From contig DAIMZF010000040.1 in NCBI GenBank assembly GCA_036734085.1, positions 1 to 24,689 of the forward strand: a DNA stretch of 24,689 bases. Direction: 5' to 3'. Below the pieces are notes generated by a model. That model saw only the letters and a program-made list of their open reading frames with translations. It ran no database searches and was not told the origin of the DNA. The stretch is from J038 sp036734085. Its GTDB lineage: Bacteria; Chloroflexota; Anaerolineae; Aggregatilineales; Phototrophicaceae. How positions within the stretch are numbered: the stretch's first letter is position 1; every line of letters begins with the position of its first letter. Positions 14,361 through 21,780 of the stretch are shown piece by piece. The translations under genes were made by a program, and so were the position numbers.

Positions 14361-15389
14361 ATGAGCAACAAACACACAACCGATTATGACCGCTATGCAG
14401 AAATCTTCGACCCGATGCAATCTGACCGACAGGCAAGGCGCAAGCGCAAAGCCAAAGTGCGGCATGTGCCTAAAAAGAGCGTGGGTGATATTGTCAGCGA
14501 AATTGCGGAAACAACCGGTGTAGAAACCCAAGCACAAGAAATGAACATCACCTATCAGCCGTCGCTTTATGAAGCGGGCTGGTTGAACGAGTCGCTTAAG
14601 CCATTTTTTGATCAATCGCTTATCACGGATGTGCTGACGCTCGTCAAAGGCGGCAAGGAAGCCAGCGTGTATTGTTGCGCCGCGCACCCGTCTACTGGCG
14701 TGGACTATCTGGCGGCTAAAGTGTACCGCCCGCGTCAGTTCCGCAGTCTTAGCAACGATGCGCTGTACCGCGAAGGCCGGAGCATGTTAAACAGCGAGGG
14801 CAAAAAAATCCGCGCAAAAGACCGTCGCACCATCCGCGCAGTAGAGCAAAAATCCGCCTATGGCGCATTAATCGCGCATACATCCTGGCTGATGCACGAA
14901 TATCATACGTTGGCGCTATTGCATCAGGTTGGGTTGAATGTGCCGCGCGTGTATGGCAGTAGTGATAATGCGTTATTGCTGGCCTTCATCGGGGACACAC
15001 CCCACACCGCCGCGCCCACGCTGAACCAGATACGCCTGCCGCGCCCAGAAGCACAGGCTTTATTCGATGACGCCATCACCGCCATTGAGCTTATGCTCCG
15101 CCACGAAATCATTCACGGCGACCTTTCCGCCTATAACATGCTGTACTGGGAAGGAGAAATCATGCTGATTGACTTCCCGCAGGTGATTAACCCCAATGTC
15201 AATAGCAACACCTACGCCATACTCCAGCGTGACATCCAGCGTGTGTGCGATTATTTTGTAAAGTTTGGGGTGGATTGTGACGCGCACGGCATCATGACCA
15301 GATTATGGGAGCACCACTTAGCGCCCAACCCGCAAGACCGCGCCGCCGATTTATCCCGGTTGGAAAAAACAGAGGAAGACGACGAGTAG
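14361..15389 (+). CDS. RIO1-type serine/threonine protein kinase
   Basis: A 342-aa atypical kinase of the RIO family. A basic N-terminus (RQARRKRKAKVRHVPKK) precedes the kinase fold. The P-loop is GGKEASVY (97-104), with the ATP-binding lysine in AAKVYR (K120). The catalytic loop is HGDLSAYN (252-259, D254 and N259) and the metal-binding motif is IDFPQ (D271). These match RIO1 more than RIO2, whose N-terminal winged helix is absent. RIO1 matures 40S ribosomes in eukaryotes and archaea; the bacterial homologues have no settled role. The acidic tail (EKTEEDDE) is a further RIO1-like trait. AAGGAT lies a rather long 12-13 bases before the ATG. It is preceded by a long structured leader and followed by a hairpin terminator, so it appears to be a single-gene unit under leader control. 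Confidence 0.9.
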   Translation: MSNKHTTDYDRYAEIFDPMQSDRQARRKRKAKVRHVPKKSVGDIVSEIAETTGVETQAQEMNITYQPSLYEAGWLNESLKPFFDQSLITDVLTLVKGGKEASVYCCAAHPSTGVDYLAAKVYRPRQFRSLSNDALYREGRSMLNSEGKKIRAKDRRTIRAVEQKSAYGALIAHTSWLMHEYHTLALLHQVGLNVPRVYGSSDNALLLAFIGDTPHTAAPTLNQIRLPRPEAQALFDDAITAIELMLRHEIIHGDLSAYNMLYWEGEIMLIDFPQVINPNVNSNTYAILQRDIQRVCDYFVKFGVDCDAHGIMTRLWEHHLAPNPQDRAADLSRLEKTEEDDE

Positions 15390-15396
15390 CAAATCA

Positions 15397-15421
15397 GGCG
15401 GCACAGTGTGTCTGTGCCGCC
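15397..15421. terminator. Terminator between convergent genes
   Basis: GGCGGCACAG (15397-15406), loop TGTGT, CTGTGCCGCC (15412-15421): a perfect 10-bp stem between the RIO kinase stop and the convergent gene ending at 15433. The T-runs are poor on both sides (CTCTTAAAG on plus, TGATTTGC on minus), so it may act by stem strength alone. Confidence 0.65.
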
Positions 15422-15432
15422 CTCTTAAAGGA

Positions 15433-16476
15433 TTATTCCGATTCGCTCAATGCGATGGCAAGCACGGACGCCATCAGCGCACCGACAATCAAACCACCCA
15501 GCAAGCCGCCGATGAAATCCCCCAGCCCTAACCCACCAAAGCCGAAGTTTGTCCCGACCACAAATGTAGAAATAATACCACCTGTCCCGCCTGCAGAACC
15601 AAAGATAGCCACAAGTGCAATTGCCGTGACGATGAATAAGTTACGGCTCAGGCGGGGTTCGCCCTGTGCGGGTACAAAACGATTAGCCTTTGCAAACAGG
15701 TAAGCGATGCCGACACCCAGTAACACGCGCCAGAACCAGCCGACAATGAACGAGGTATTGAAGAAACTGAAAATCATCTGGCTTTCGGTCAGCAATGCGA
15801 TAAACGTTACTACACAGGTGAAGCCAACGAAGATAAAAAATGTGTTACGTGGAATCTTGGGAAAGGCCAAAGACAGCGCAAAAGCGATGCCATAAGCAAC
15901 AAGCGCAGTAAACAGCGTGCCAAGTATGGCGTTAACAAAGGCATTATCTGCCCCAATGCTCAGCATAAGCGCGGTAGATACGCCATACAGCAACGCACCC
16001 ACAGCGGCCACACCGCCGACTTTACCCAGCCGCTTGATAATCTGCTCATCGACAATATCTGCAACTTGCGGAATCATCGGCACAGTGTAATCTGCCGCGT
16101 TCTTACCCGGTACAGACGGGGTTGGTGTCGGTATCGGGTTTGGGGTTTGATCGTCGCTCATTTTGTTTGCTCCTTGTGTTGTGCGGTCTAAATTGTCCAG
16201 TCGTACTAACCACTTTTGCGCGGTATCGTTATGGGGCAAGCTCACCAGTAATGCGCGGGCGTCTTCGTATTGCTCCGCCTCTATCAATGCCTGCGCCCGC
16301 CGGAGTGTTGCATCATCCCCATCAGCATCAATCGGATGGCGTTCATCCAGTTGTTTAAGCCACTTTTGCGCCGTCGGGTGGTCTGGCATAGTGACAAGAA
16401 TACTCCGCGCTTCGTCGTAGTCACCACTCTTGACAAGTTCCTGTGCCCGTTTAAGCTGTGCCGCTTCGTCTGGCAT
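15433..16476 (-). CDS. Two TPR-like repeats fused to a polytopic membrane domain
   Basis: A 347-aa protein. Two similar ~39-residue helical repeats occupy about 6-44 (LKRAQELVKSGDYDEARSIL, then TAQKWLKQLDER) and 56-94 (LRRAQALIEAEQYEDARALL, then TAQKWLVRLDNL). A Pro/Thr linker (NPIPTPTPSVPG) leads to a membrane domain with about six or seven helices from residue ~155 on, ending in glycine-rich helices (GLGLGDFIGGLLGGLIVGALM). I chose the ATG at 16476, with GAGAGGG nine bases upstream, over the in-frame ATG at 16524. An internal in-frame ATG at 16161 has its own AAGGAG at ideal spacing, so a 242-aa membrane-only form may also be made. Family and function are not recognised. It resembles the HEAT/TPR membrane proteins at 8293-10488 in design, not in sequence. 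Confidence 0.78.
   Translation of the reverse strand: MPDEAAQLKRAQELVKSGDYDEARSILVTMPDHPTAQKWLKQLDERHPIDADGDDATLRRAQALIEAEQYEDARALLVSLPHNDTAQKWLVRLDNLDRTTQGANKMSDDQTPNPIPTPTPSVPGKNAADYTVPMIPQVADIVDEQIIKRLGKVGGVAAVGALLYGVSTALMLSIGADNAFVNAILGTLFTALVAYGIAFALSLAFPKIPRNTFFIFVGFTCVVTFIALLTESQMIFSFFNTSFIVGWFWRVLLGVGIAYLFAKANRFVPAQGEPRLSRNLFIVTAIALVAIFGSAGGTGGIISTFVVGTNFGFGGLGLGDFIGGLLGGLIVGALMASVLAIALSESE
16170..16175 (-). promoter_or_regulatory. Internal ribosome-binding site before an in-frame ATG at 16161
   Basis: AAGGAG on the minus strand, eight bases before an in-frame ATG (residue 106). It is a better site than the one for the full-length start. It sits exactly between the TPR-like repeats and the membrane domain. 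Confidence 0.5.
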
Positions 16477-16558
16477 ACTCTGTTTCCCTCTCTTTTCTTC
16501 ACGCGATAGGTCTGATTCTAGCACAAATCATAAATTGTGCTTAAACCATTAAGAACGT

Positions 16559-16590
16559 AAAAATGCGGACTATGGAAAGTCCGCGTTTTT
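16559..16590 (-). terminator. Terminator of the lipoprotein gene
   Basis: GCGGACT (16565-16571) pairs with AGTCCGC (16578-16584), flanked by A-runs on one side and TTTTT on the other, so it can act on both strands. It lies downstream of the minus-strand lipoprotein gene. The stem is nearly identical to the one at 17164-17185. Confidence 0.8.
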
Positions 16591-16643
16591 GCTTTTTGAA
16601 GGGTGTCAGGGTAGTGTTGGCTTGTTTGCGCTTGCTTGTTTGC

Positions 16644-17069
16644 TTAATCCGTCACCCGGCGCACAACAGCCTGCGCGTTCTCAATCAACCCACCGGATGC
16701 CACAAACCTAAATTGCACACTTTGACCATTGATTGTTTCGCGCATTGTTTGGGTTCCACCGGCGCTCAGGTTAACGGTCACGGTGTCGCCTGTACTATTG
16801 GGGAAAGAGATTTCTACTGTGCCTGTTTCAACACTAAATTCAATCTCGACTGGCAATGTTTCCGTCTCATCCCGGTTAATCCAGTCAAGGTTCACGCTGA
16901 TAAAATCCTCGCCATTCAGCCTGATCATACTTGCACGGCACGTCATCCCAGAACAACCGCCGCTACCCTCCGAGATAAGTTGCGGAGTGCCCCCGCCGCC
17001 GCCACCGCCGCAGGCCATCAAGACGATTGCCAGCGATAATAAAGCCATTAAACGAAACAACACACGCAT
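16644..17069 (-). CDS. Small lipoprotein with beta-rich domain, hypothetical
   Basis: A 141-aa protein. Residues 1-20 form a lipoprotein signal with lipobox LMAC, so Cys20 would carry the lipid anchor. Seven glycines follow directly as a flexible linker. The mature part has a CSGMTC cysteine pair and alternating beta-type segments (VEIEFSVETGTVEISF, DTVTVNLSAGGTQTM, VQFRFVASGG), which suggest a compact beta-sandwich outside the cell. GAGAGGA precedes the ATG with good spacing. The gene has terminators on both sides and a TATAAT at 17146-17151 (minus strand) about 80 bases upstream, so it is probably transcribed alone. No named family is recognised. Confidence 0.8.
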   Translation of the reverse strand: MRVLFRLMALLSLAIVLMACGGGGGGGTPQLISEGSGGCSGMTCRASMIRLNGEDFISVNLDWINRDETETLPVEIEFSVETGTVEISFPNSTGDTVTVNLSAGGTQTMRETINGQSVQFRFVASGGLIENAQAVVRRVTD

Positions 17070-17157
17070 AATTTTTTCCTCTCTGTTTGGCTATATATCA
17101 AGGATAAAAATTCCGCGTGCCAGAAACGTGACAAAACCGCCCCGTATTATAAGCAAC

Positions 17158-17191
17158 AAAAAACGCGGACTGTGAAAAGTCCGCGTTTTTT
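17158..17191 (-). terminator. Terminator of the Bax-inhibitor-1 family gene
   Basis: CGCGGACT (17164-17171), loop GTGAAA, AGTCCGCG (17178-17185), with AAAAAA on one side and TTTTTT on the other. On the minus strand it ends the gene at 17222. It differs from the terminator at 16559-16590 at only a few positions. Confidence 0.85.
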
Positions 17192-17221
17192 ATGACTATT
17201 GTTTTGGAGCGTAACGTTTGT

Positions 17222-18022
17222 TTAGTCGCGGCTGAAGATGCTCAGCAGGAAAAGGAACAGGTTCAGCAGGTCAAGGTAGAGCGTCAATGCGCCCATCACG
17301 CTGAACTTAATCGCCATGTTGCCGCCTTTGGCGATTTCCGGGTTCATGCTCATCTCTTTAATCTTCTGCGTGTCGTAGGCCGTCAGCCCGGTGAAGATAA
17401 TCACACCCAGGATGCTGATAATGAAGCTCAGGCCGTCGCTACGCAGGAACATATTCACAACCATAGCGATGAACACACCCACCAGACCAATCATCAGGTA
17501 CGTGCCCATCTTGGTGAGGTCTGCTTTGGTGGTAAAGCCGACAATCGTCATAGCAAGGAACAAGCCTGCCGCGCTTGCCGCCGCCGCATACACGGGTTGC
17601 GGGTTATAGAATGTGTTCTGGATTTGACCACCAGGTAACACGATGGTTTCCGACAGATAAGCGACCATCGTCACAGAAAGCGAGAAACCCATCACCGCCG
17701 CAAAGACGAAGAACATCGCCACTGCCCCGCCGGGTGATAGCCATTGACGGTTCAGGCCCATGCTCAGGCCGATGACCGTGCCGAACAGCACAACAATCGT
17801 CAGGATGCCGATGCCGGGTTGGATAGCAATATTCAGCAAGGCGGGCGTGTTGCCCACGACATACGCGGTGAACATCGTCACCAGCAGGCCAAGCCCCATC
17901 CATACGTACACCAGCCGCATAATGCTGTTGATTTCAACAAGCGGCGTTACAATCGGGCTGGATTGTTGCAGGGCGGCTTCCGCATAGCGGTTTTGGTTGT
18001 CATTGGGGTTATAGAAAGCCAT
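17222..18022 (-). CDS. Bax inhibitor-1/YccA family membrane protein
   Basis: A 266-aa integral membrane protein with about seven predicted helices, typical of the BI-1/YccA/TMBIM family. In bacteria YccA moderates FtsH proteolysis, and BsYetJ is a pH-sensitive calcium leak channel. Family traits visible are the soluble N-terminus (MAFYNPNDNQNRYAEAAL), the first helix IMRLVYVWMGLGLLVTM, the late ITGLTAYDTQKIKEM-like segment (here IFTGLTAYDTQKIKEM) and the C-terminal GALTLYLDLLNLFLFLLSIF. AGAGGAG lies about six bases before the ATG. A TATAAT (18093-18088) lies about 65 bases upstream and a strong terminator follows, so it appears monocistronic. Length is normal for the family. Confidence 0.93.
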   Translation of the reverse strand: MAFYNPNDNQNRYAEAALQQSSPIVTPLVEINSIMRLVYVWMGLGLLVTMFTAYVVGNTPALLNIAIQPGIGILTIVVLFGTVIGLSMGLNRQWLSPGGAVAMFFVFAAVMGFSLSVTMVAYLSETIVLPGGQIQNTFYNPQPVYAAAASAAGLFLAMTIVGFTTKADLTKMGTYLMIGLVGVFIAMVVNMFLRSDGLSFIISILGVIIFTGLTAYDTQKIKEMSMNPEIAKGGNMAIKFSVMGALTLYLDLLNLFLFLLSIFSRD

Positions 18023-18087
18023 TTTTTCTCCTCTTAAACAACTCTAGCAAGTCATCAGACATTACTTAAAAATTCATCACATCAACC

Positions 18088-18093
18088 ATTATA
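18088..18093 (-). promoter_or_regulatory. -10 element (TATAAT) of the Bax-inhibitor-1 family gene
   Basis: Perfect TATAAT on the minus strand, about 65 bases before the ATG at 18022. The spacer region upstream is a T-run with no clear -35. Confidence 0.45.
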
Positions 18094-18132
18094 ACCCGTA
18101 ATATGAAAAAAAGGCGCGTTCTGTTTAAGGCC

Positions 18133-18153
18133 ATCCCCCCAAAAATGGGGGAT
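18133..18153. repeat. Short inverted repeat in the 18023-18255 gap
   Basis: ATCCCCC (18133-18139) pairs with GGGGGAT (18147-18153) across CAAAAAT. It lies between the promoter of the Bax-inhibitor-1 gene and the terminator of the upstream small membrane protein gene. No T-run follows on either strand. Nothing else is seen in this 233-base gap apart from the adjacent hairpin and promoter. Confidence 0.4.
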
Positions 18154-18178
18154 CTTACGCAAATCTTACAGAACAAAC

Positions 18179-18216
18179 AGCAGGAGCGCGACTCCTTCAT
18201 GGGGTGCGCTCCTGCT
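18179..18216 (-). terminator. Long hairpin, probable terminator of the small membrane protein gene
   Basis: AGCAGGAGCGC (18179-18189) pairs perfectly with GCGCTCCTGCT (18206-18216). The stem continues with ACTCC/GGGGT (one GT wobble) past one unpaired G, giving a ~16-bp stem around loop TTCAT. On the minus strand GTTTGTTCTG follows, a moderate T-run. It is about 40 bases after the stop at 18256. Confidence 0.65.
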
Positions 18217-18255
18217 GTGGTCTTATTACACTGATTGTGTTATGAGTGTCTATCG

Positions 18256-18612
18256 CTAGTCGAACGTCTCCCAGATAGGCCGGATGTATACCCCAATTAA
18301 AAACGCCACAAACAGCCCTAAACTAGCGCCGCCAATAGAGGCCGTGCCGCTCACTAACTCGGCAATCATCACAACCAGCGTACTGCCTGCCAGTACCACC
18401 ACCCCCGCCTTAAGTCGGTACAGGATGGCTTGTGCGCTCACCAGCGCCAGGATAAACCAGGAGGTGTAAAGCAGGTGCAACCACTCCGCGTTAGGCGCGT
18501 TATTCCTTGCCAGTGTCAGCACGCTGTAGGTCAACCCTAGCCCTGCAACAACCTGGATAAACCGGAGCAGTAACCGCAATTGTGGGTTTCGGATGCTCAT
18601 TTGTGATTGCAT
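18256..18612 (-). CDS. Small four-helix membrane protein, hypothetical
   Basis: A 118-aa membrane protein with about four predicted helices, ending in IRPIWETFD. A short soluble N-terminus (MQSQMSIRNPQLRLLLRF) leads into the first helix. I chose the ATG at 18612, with AGGGGGTG about six bases upstream, over the in-frame ATG at 18636, which has no ribosome-binding site. It is flanked by the divergent acs promoter on one side and its own hairpin terminator on the other. No family is recognised by eye, and nothing suggests a direct link to acs beyond position. Confidence 0.72.
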   Translation of the reverse strand: MQSQMSIRNPQLRLLLRFIQVVAGLGLTYSVLTLARNNAPNAEWLHLLYTSWFILALVSAQAILYRLKAGVVVLAGSTLVVMIAELVSGTASIGGASLGLFVAFLIGVYIRPIWETFD

Positions 18613-18716
18613 GTCCACACCCCCTGTCTTGCTCATCTATTTGTTAACTTATTTATAGTGTAAGCTCGTCTGCCGCCGCCCTGTAGTGACATTCATCACC
18701 CCTGCAAGATGATTTT

Positions 18717-18744
18717 TTGCGTATCTTCCTGCACAGCCTATAAT
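18717..18744 (+). promoter_or_regulatory. Promoter of acs
   Basis: TTGCGT (18717-18722), a 16-bp spacer and a perfect TATAAT (18739-18744). The predicted start near 18751 lies after the upstream in-frame ATG at 18747, so translation must begin at 18789. Confidence 0.65.
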
Positions 18745-18788
18745 TTATGGGAATAAACGTAACAAGAATTTTTTGGAGAAAACATCTT

Positions 18789-20696
18789 ATGACAGAGAGT
18801 GAATTTAGCCCACAGGCCAGCGAAATCTACGCTCCCGCGCAGAGCATTATTGATCAGGCACACATCAAAGATTATGACGCTGTTTACAAAAAAGCCGTTG
18901 ATGACCCGCTTGCGTTTTGGGCAGAACGCGCGGAGACGCTGTCGTGGTATCAAAAATGGGATAAAGTGCTGGACGCCAGCGACGCCCCGTTTTATAAGTG
19001 GTTTGTGGGGGGCAAGACAAATATCGTCCTCAATGCGCTCGACAGACACCAAACTACCGGACGCCGCAACAAGCTCGCCATCATCTGGGAAGGCGAAAAC
19101 GGCGAAAAGCGCACGCTGTCCTATTGGCGCTTGAGCCAGGAAGTTTGCAAATTTTCCAACGTTTTGCGGAGCATGGGTGTTAAAAAAGGCGATACTGTCA
19201 CCATCTACATGGGGCGCACGCCGGAAATCATTATCGCTATGTTAGCCTGTGCCAAAATCGGCGCGGTGCATAGCGTTATTTATGGCGGCTTCAGTGAGCA
19301 AGCCATCGCAGACCGCATTGAAGACGCCAAAAGCCGCGTGCTGGTATGCAGTGACGGCGCATGGTTACGCGGCAAAATCGTCCCACTTAAGGAAAATGTG
19401 GATAAAGCTCTGGAGCGTTCGCCCGTTGTGGAGCATGTGATTGTCGTCAAGCGTACCGCGCATGATGTCCACATGGAGCAAGGCCGCGACTATTGGTATC
19501 ACGATTTAATGGCGCTCCCGGTTGCCAGCAACAAAGCCCAGACGGAAGTCATGGACGCCGAAGACCCGCTATTTATCCTGTATACCAGTGGTACAACTGG
19601 CAAACCCAAAGGCATTTTGCACACACACGGCGGCTATCAGGTGTATACCTCCACCACGCTGGAATGGGTGTTTGACCTGAAAGATGAAGACCGTTACTGG
19701 TGCGCGGCAGACCCCGGCTGGATTACCGGACACAGCTATATCGTCTATGCCCCGTTGATTTTAGGCGCGACCAGTATTCTATACGAAGGTGCGCCCACTT
19801 TCCCCTATCCCGATAGATGGTGGCGCATCGTGGAAGATTACGGCGTGACCGTGCTATATACCGCGCCGACGGCCATACGCGGCCTGATGCGCTTTGGCGA
19901 TGCGTGGCCTAACCGTCACGATTTATCCAACTTGCGCTTGTTGGGCAGTGTGGGCGAACCCATCAACCCGGAGGCGTGGCGCTGGTATCATAAGGTCATC
20001 GGTAAAGAAAAATGCCCCATCATGGATACCTGGTGGCAGACCGAAACGGGCGGCTTTATGATTACGCCGTTGCCTAGCGTGCCCCTTAAACCCGGGAGCG
20101 CCACGCGCCCCTTTCCCGGCATTGTGGCAGATGTAGTGGATGAGGACGGCAACACCTGTGCCCCGAATGAGGACGGTAAACTGGTGATTAAAACCCCATG
20201 GCCGGGAATGCTCCGTACCATCTGGGGCGACCCGGAACGCTTTAAAGCGCAATACTGGAGCGCCTACAAAGCGCAGGGCTGGTACTTAGCCGGAGATTCC
20301 GCACGGCGCGATGAGGACGGTTACATCTGGGTGATTGGCCGCATTGACGATGTGATTAAAGTCAGTGGCTACCGACTCGGCACGGCAGAGATTGAATCCG
20401 CGCTGGTCAGTTACCGCGATGTGGCAGAGGCGGCGGTGATTGGCGTGCCGGATGAATTGCGCGGCAACATCATCTATGCCTATTGCATTTTAAACACAGG
20501 GGCAGAGCCAACCGACGAGATGGTGAAGCTCCTGCAGGAGCATGTCCGGCATGAAGTCGGGCCGATTGCCATACCGAGCAAAATCGAATTTGTGGATAAA
20601 CTGCCCAAAACGCGCAGTGGAAAAATCATGCGGCGCGTGCTGAAGGCACAGGCACAAGGCTTGCCTGTCGGGGATTTAAGCACACTGGAAGATTAG
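18789..20696 (+). CDS. acs: Acetyl-CoA synthetase (AMP-forming)
   Basis: A 635-aa cytosolic ligase that turns acetate, ATP and CoA into acetyl-CoA, AMP and pyrophosphate. The N-terminal ACAS domain is at ~25-85. The adenylation core carries YTSGTTGKPKG (265-275) and DTWWQTETGG (413-422), whose tryptophan limits the pocket to acetate. The hinge region has GDSARRDEDGY (502-512). The C-terminal lid ends with SGKIMRR, in which K612 is the lysine acetylated in known Acs enzymes. Length is close to the usual ~650. The motif usually read as VSGHRLGTAEIE has Tyr for His here. The ATG at 18789 has GGAG 11 bases upstream and lies after the promoter. It is a single-gene unit with a strong terminator. 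Confidence 0.96.
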   Translation: MTESEFSPQASEIYAPAQSIIDQAHIKDYDAVYKKAVDDPLAFWAERAETLSWYQKWDKVLDASDAPFYKWFVGGKTNIVLNALDRHQTTGRRNKLAIIWEGENGEKRTLSYWRLSQEVCKFSNVLRSMGVKKGDTVTIYMGRTPEIIIAMLACAKIGAVHSVIYGGFSEQAIADRIEDAKSRVLVCSDGAWLRGKIVPLKENVDKALERSPVVEHVIVVKRTAHDVHMEQGRDYWYHDLMALPVASNKAQTEVMDAEDPLFILYTSGTTGKPKGILHTHGGYQVYTSTTLEWVFDLKDEDRYWCAADPGWITGHSYIVYAPLILGATSILYEGAPTFPYPDRWWRIVEDYGVTVLYTAPTAIRGLMRFGDAWPNRHDLSNLRLLGSVGEPINPEAWRWYHKVIGKEKCPIMDTWWQTETGGFMITPLPSVPLKPGSATRPFPGIVADVVDEDGNTCAPNEDGKLVIKTPWPGMLRTIWGDPERFKAQYWSAYKAQGWYLAGDSARRDEDGYIWVIGRIDDVIKVSGYRLGTAEIESALVSYRDVAEAAVIGVPDELRGNIIYAYCILNTGAEPTDEMVKLLQEHVRHEVGPIAIPSKIEFVDKLPKTRSGKIMRRVLKAQAQGLPVGDLSTLED

Positions 20697-20731
20697 CCCA
20701 TAGCGTTGTTCCAGTGGATTTTATTGCAAGC

Positions 20732-20759
20732 AGGCGGGGTGGTTTGCCCCGCCTTTTTT
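20732..20759 (+). terminator. Terminator of acs
   Basis: AGGCGGGG (20732-20739), loop TGGTTTG, CCCCGCCT (20747-20754), then a run of T to 20759. A textbook intrinsic terminator, 36 bases after the acs stop. Confidence 0.92.
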
Positions 20760-20769
20760 GTTACTGCTT

Positions 20770-20786
20770 AAAAAGCACCTTAGTGC
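20770..20786 (-). terminator. Weak terminator of the M42 operon
   Basis: On the minus strand GCAC-TAAG-GTGC follows the stop at 20787 directly and is followed by TTTTTAAG. The stem is only 4 bp. The larger acs hairpin just beyond could help stop transcription from this side. Confidence 0.4.
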
Positions 20787-21764
20787 CTAAAGCTCAATCG
20801 CATTCCCCGCCAGCCCCGCCAGCAAATCAACACACGCCTGCACATCGCGCACATCCACCGTTTCGCTTGTTGTGTGGATGTAGCGACACGGGATAGAGAT
20901 GCACCCACTCGGCACGCCCGCATGGGTCATCTGGATGGCGGAAGCATCCGTCGTGCCACCTGCGAGCAACTCCCGTTGATACAAAATACCGTCCGCCTCT
21001 GCCCGGTTAACCATCCAATGAACCACCGCCGGAGGCACAACCAGGCCGGGATCATGTACCTTAATCGCCGCGCCGCCGCCCAGCTTAACCGCCATTTTTG
21101 CCCCATTAATTTCATCGCCGGTGCGCGTTACATCCAGTGCAACCGCCACATCCGGGTTGATGTTATATGCGGCTGTCCGCGCCCCACGCAGGCCGACTTC
21201 CTCCTGCACGGTAAACGCAAAATAGACCGTGTTCGGTGTCTTTTTATTCAGCTTTCGCATGGCTTCGATGGCGACCACACAGCCGATGCGATCATCCATC
21301 GCCTTGCCGATGAGCCGATGCCCGCGCTCATCCATTGTCCGCCAGAATCCCGCCGGGCTTCCCTCCGCCACCGTCTCCACACTATCGCCGTCATCAACAT
21401 CAATGAAGAAGTCGTCTAAGGCTGTGCCCGCACCGGATTCTACGCCGATAGAGCCGATGACGCCGTTCTCGAACTTCACACGATTGCCGCGTAACGTCTG
21501 CGGGATGAGGCCGCCGATGTTGGCAAAGCGCAGGTAGCCTGTCTGCTTCTCGCGGTACATCGCCATCACGCCGATTTCGTCCATATGCGCCGCGACCATC
21601 ATCCGCTTGCCGCCATTCCCTACACGGCAAATGAGGTTGCCCAGTGGGTCAACGGTGATTTCGTCAGCAAGGTCTTGTACTTCCGTGCGGATAATCTCGC
21701 GGATGTGGTGCTCATAGCCGGATGGCCCCCACGCTTCCGTTAATTTTTTGACCAGTTCTTTCAC
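20787..21764 (-). CDS. M42 family metallopeptidase (copy 1, last in operon)
   Basis: A 325-aa aminopeptidase of the M42 (TET/PepA/FrvX-like) family, which trims peptides in the cytoplasm in large tetrahedral assemblies. Ligands and catalytic residues are visible: H60 and D62 in AAHMDEIG, D157 in GKAMDDRIG, E188 and E189 in VQEEVGLRG, D211 in ALDVT, and H297 in YIHTTSE. The start is taken as GTG at 21764, with GGAG eight bases upstream and 16 bases after the methyltransferase stop. The longer ATG start at 21863 would overlap that gene by more than 80 bases and add residues with no family counterpart. It is last in the operon M42-M42-methyltransferase-M42. Confidence 0.9.
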   Translation of the reverse strand: MKELVKKLTEAWGPSGYEHHIREIIRTEVQDLADEITVDPLGNLICRVGNGGKRMMVAAHMDEIGVMAMYREKQTGYLRFANIGGLIPQTLRGNRVKFENGVIGSIGVESGAGTALDDFFIDVDDGDSVETVAEGSPAGFWRTMDERGHRLIGKAMDDRIGCVVAIEAMRKLNKKTPNTVYFAFTVQEEVGLRGARTAAYNINPDVAVALDVTRTGDEINGAKMAVKLGGGAAIKVHDPGLVVPPAVVHWMVNRAEADGILYQRELLAGGTTDASAIQMTHAGVPSGCISIPCRYIHTTSETVDVRDVQACVDLLAGLAGNAIEL

Positions 21765-21780
21765 GTTTGTTTCTCCGTTT

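Noticed and set aside
14253..14687. 144-aa minus-strand ORF opposite the RIO kinase start
   Set aside because: Antisense to a well-supported kinase gene and to its hairpin leader; composition not protein-like and no ribosome-binding site seen.
18747..18788. Upstream ATG start of acs
   Set aside because: It lies at or before the predicted transcription start of the TATAAT promoter at 18739-18744.
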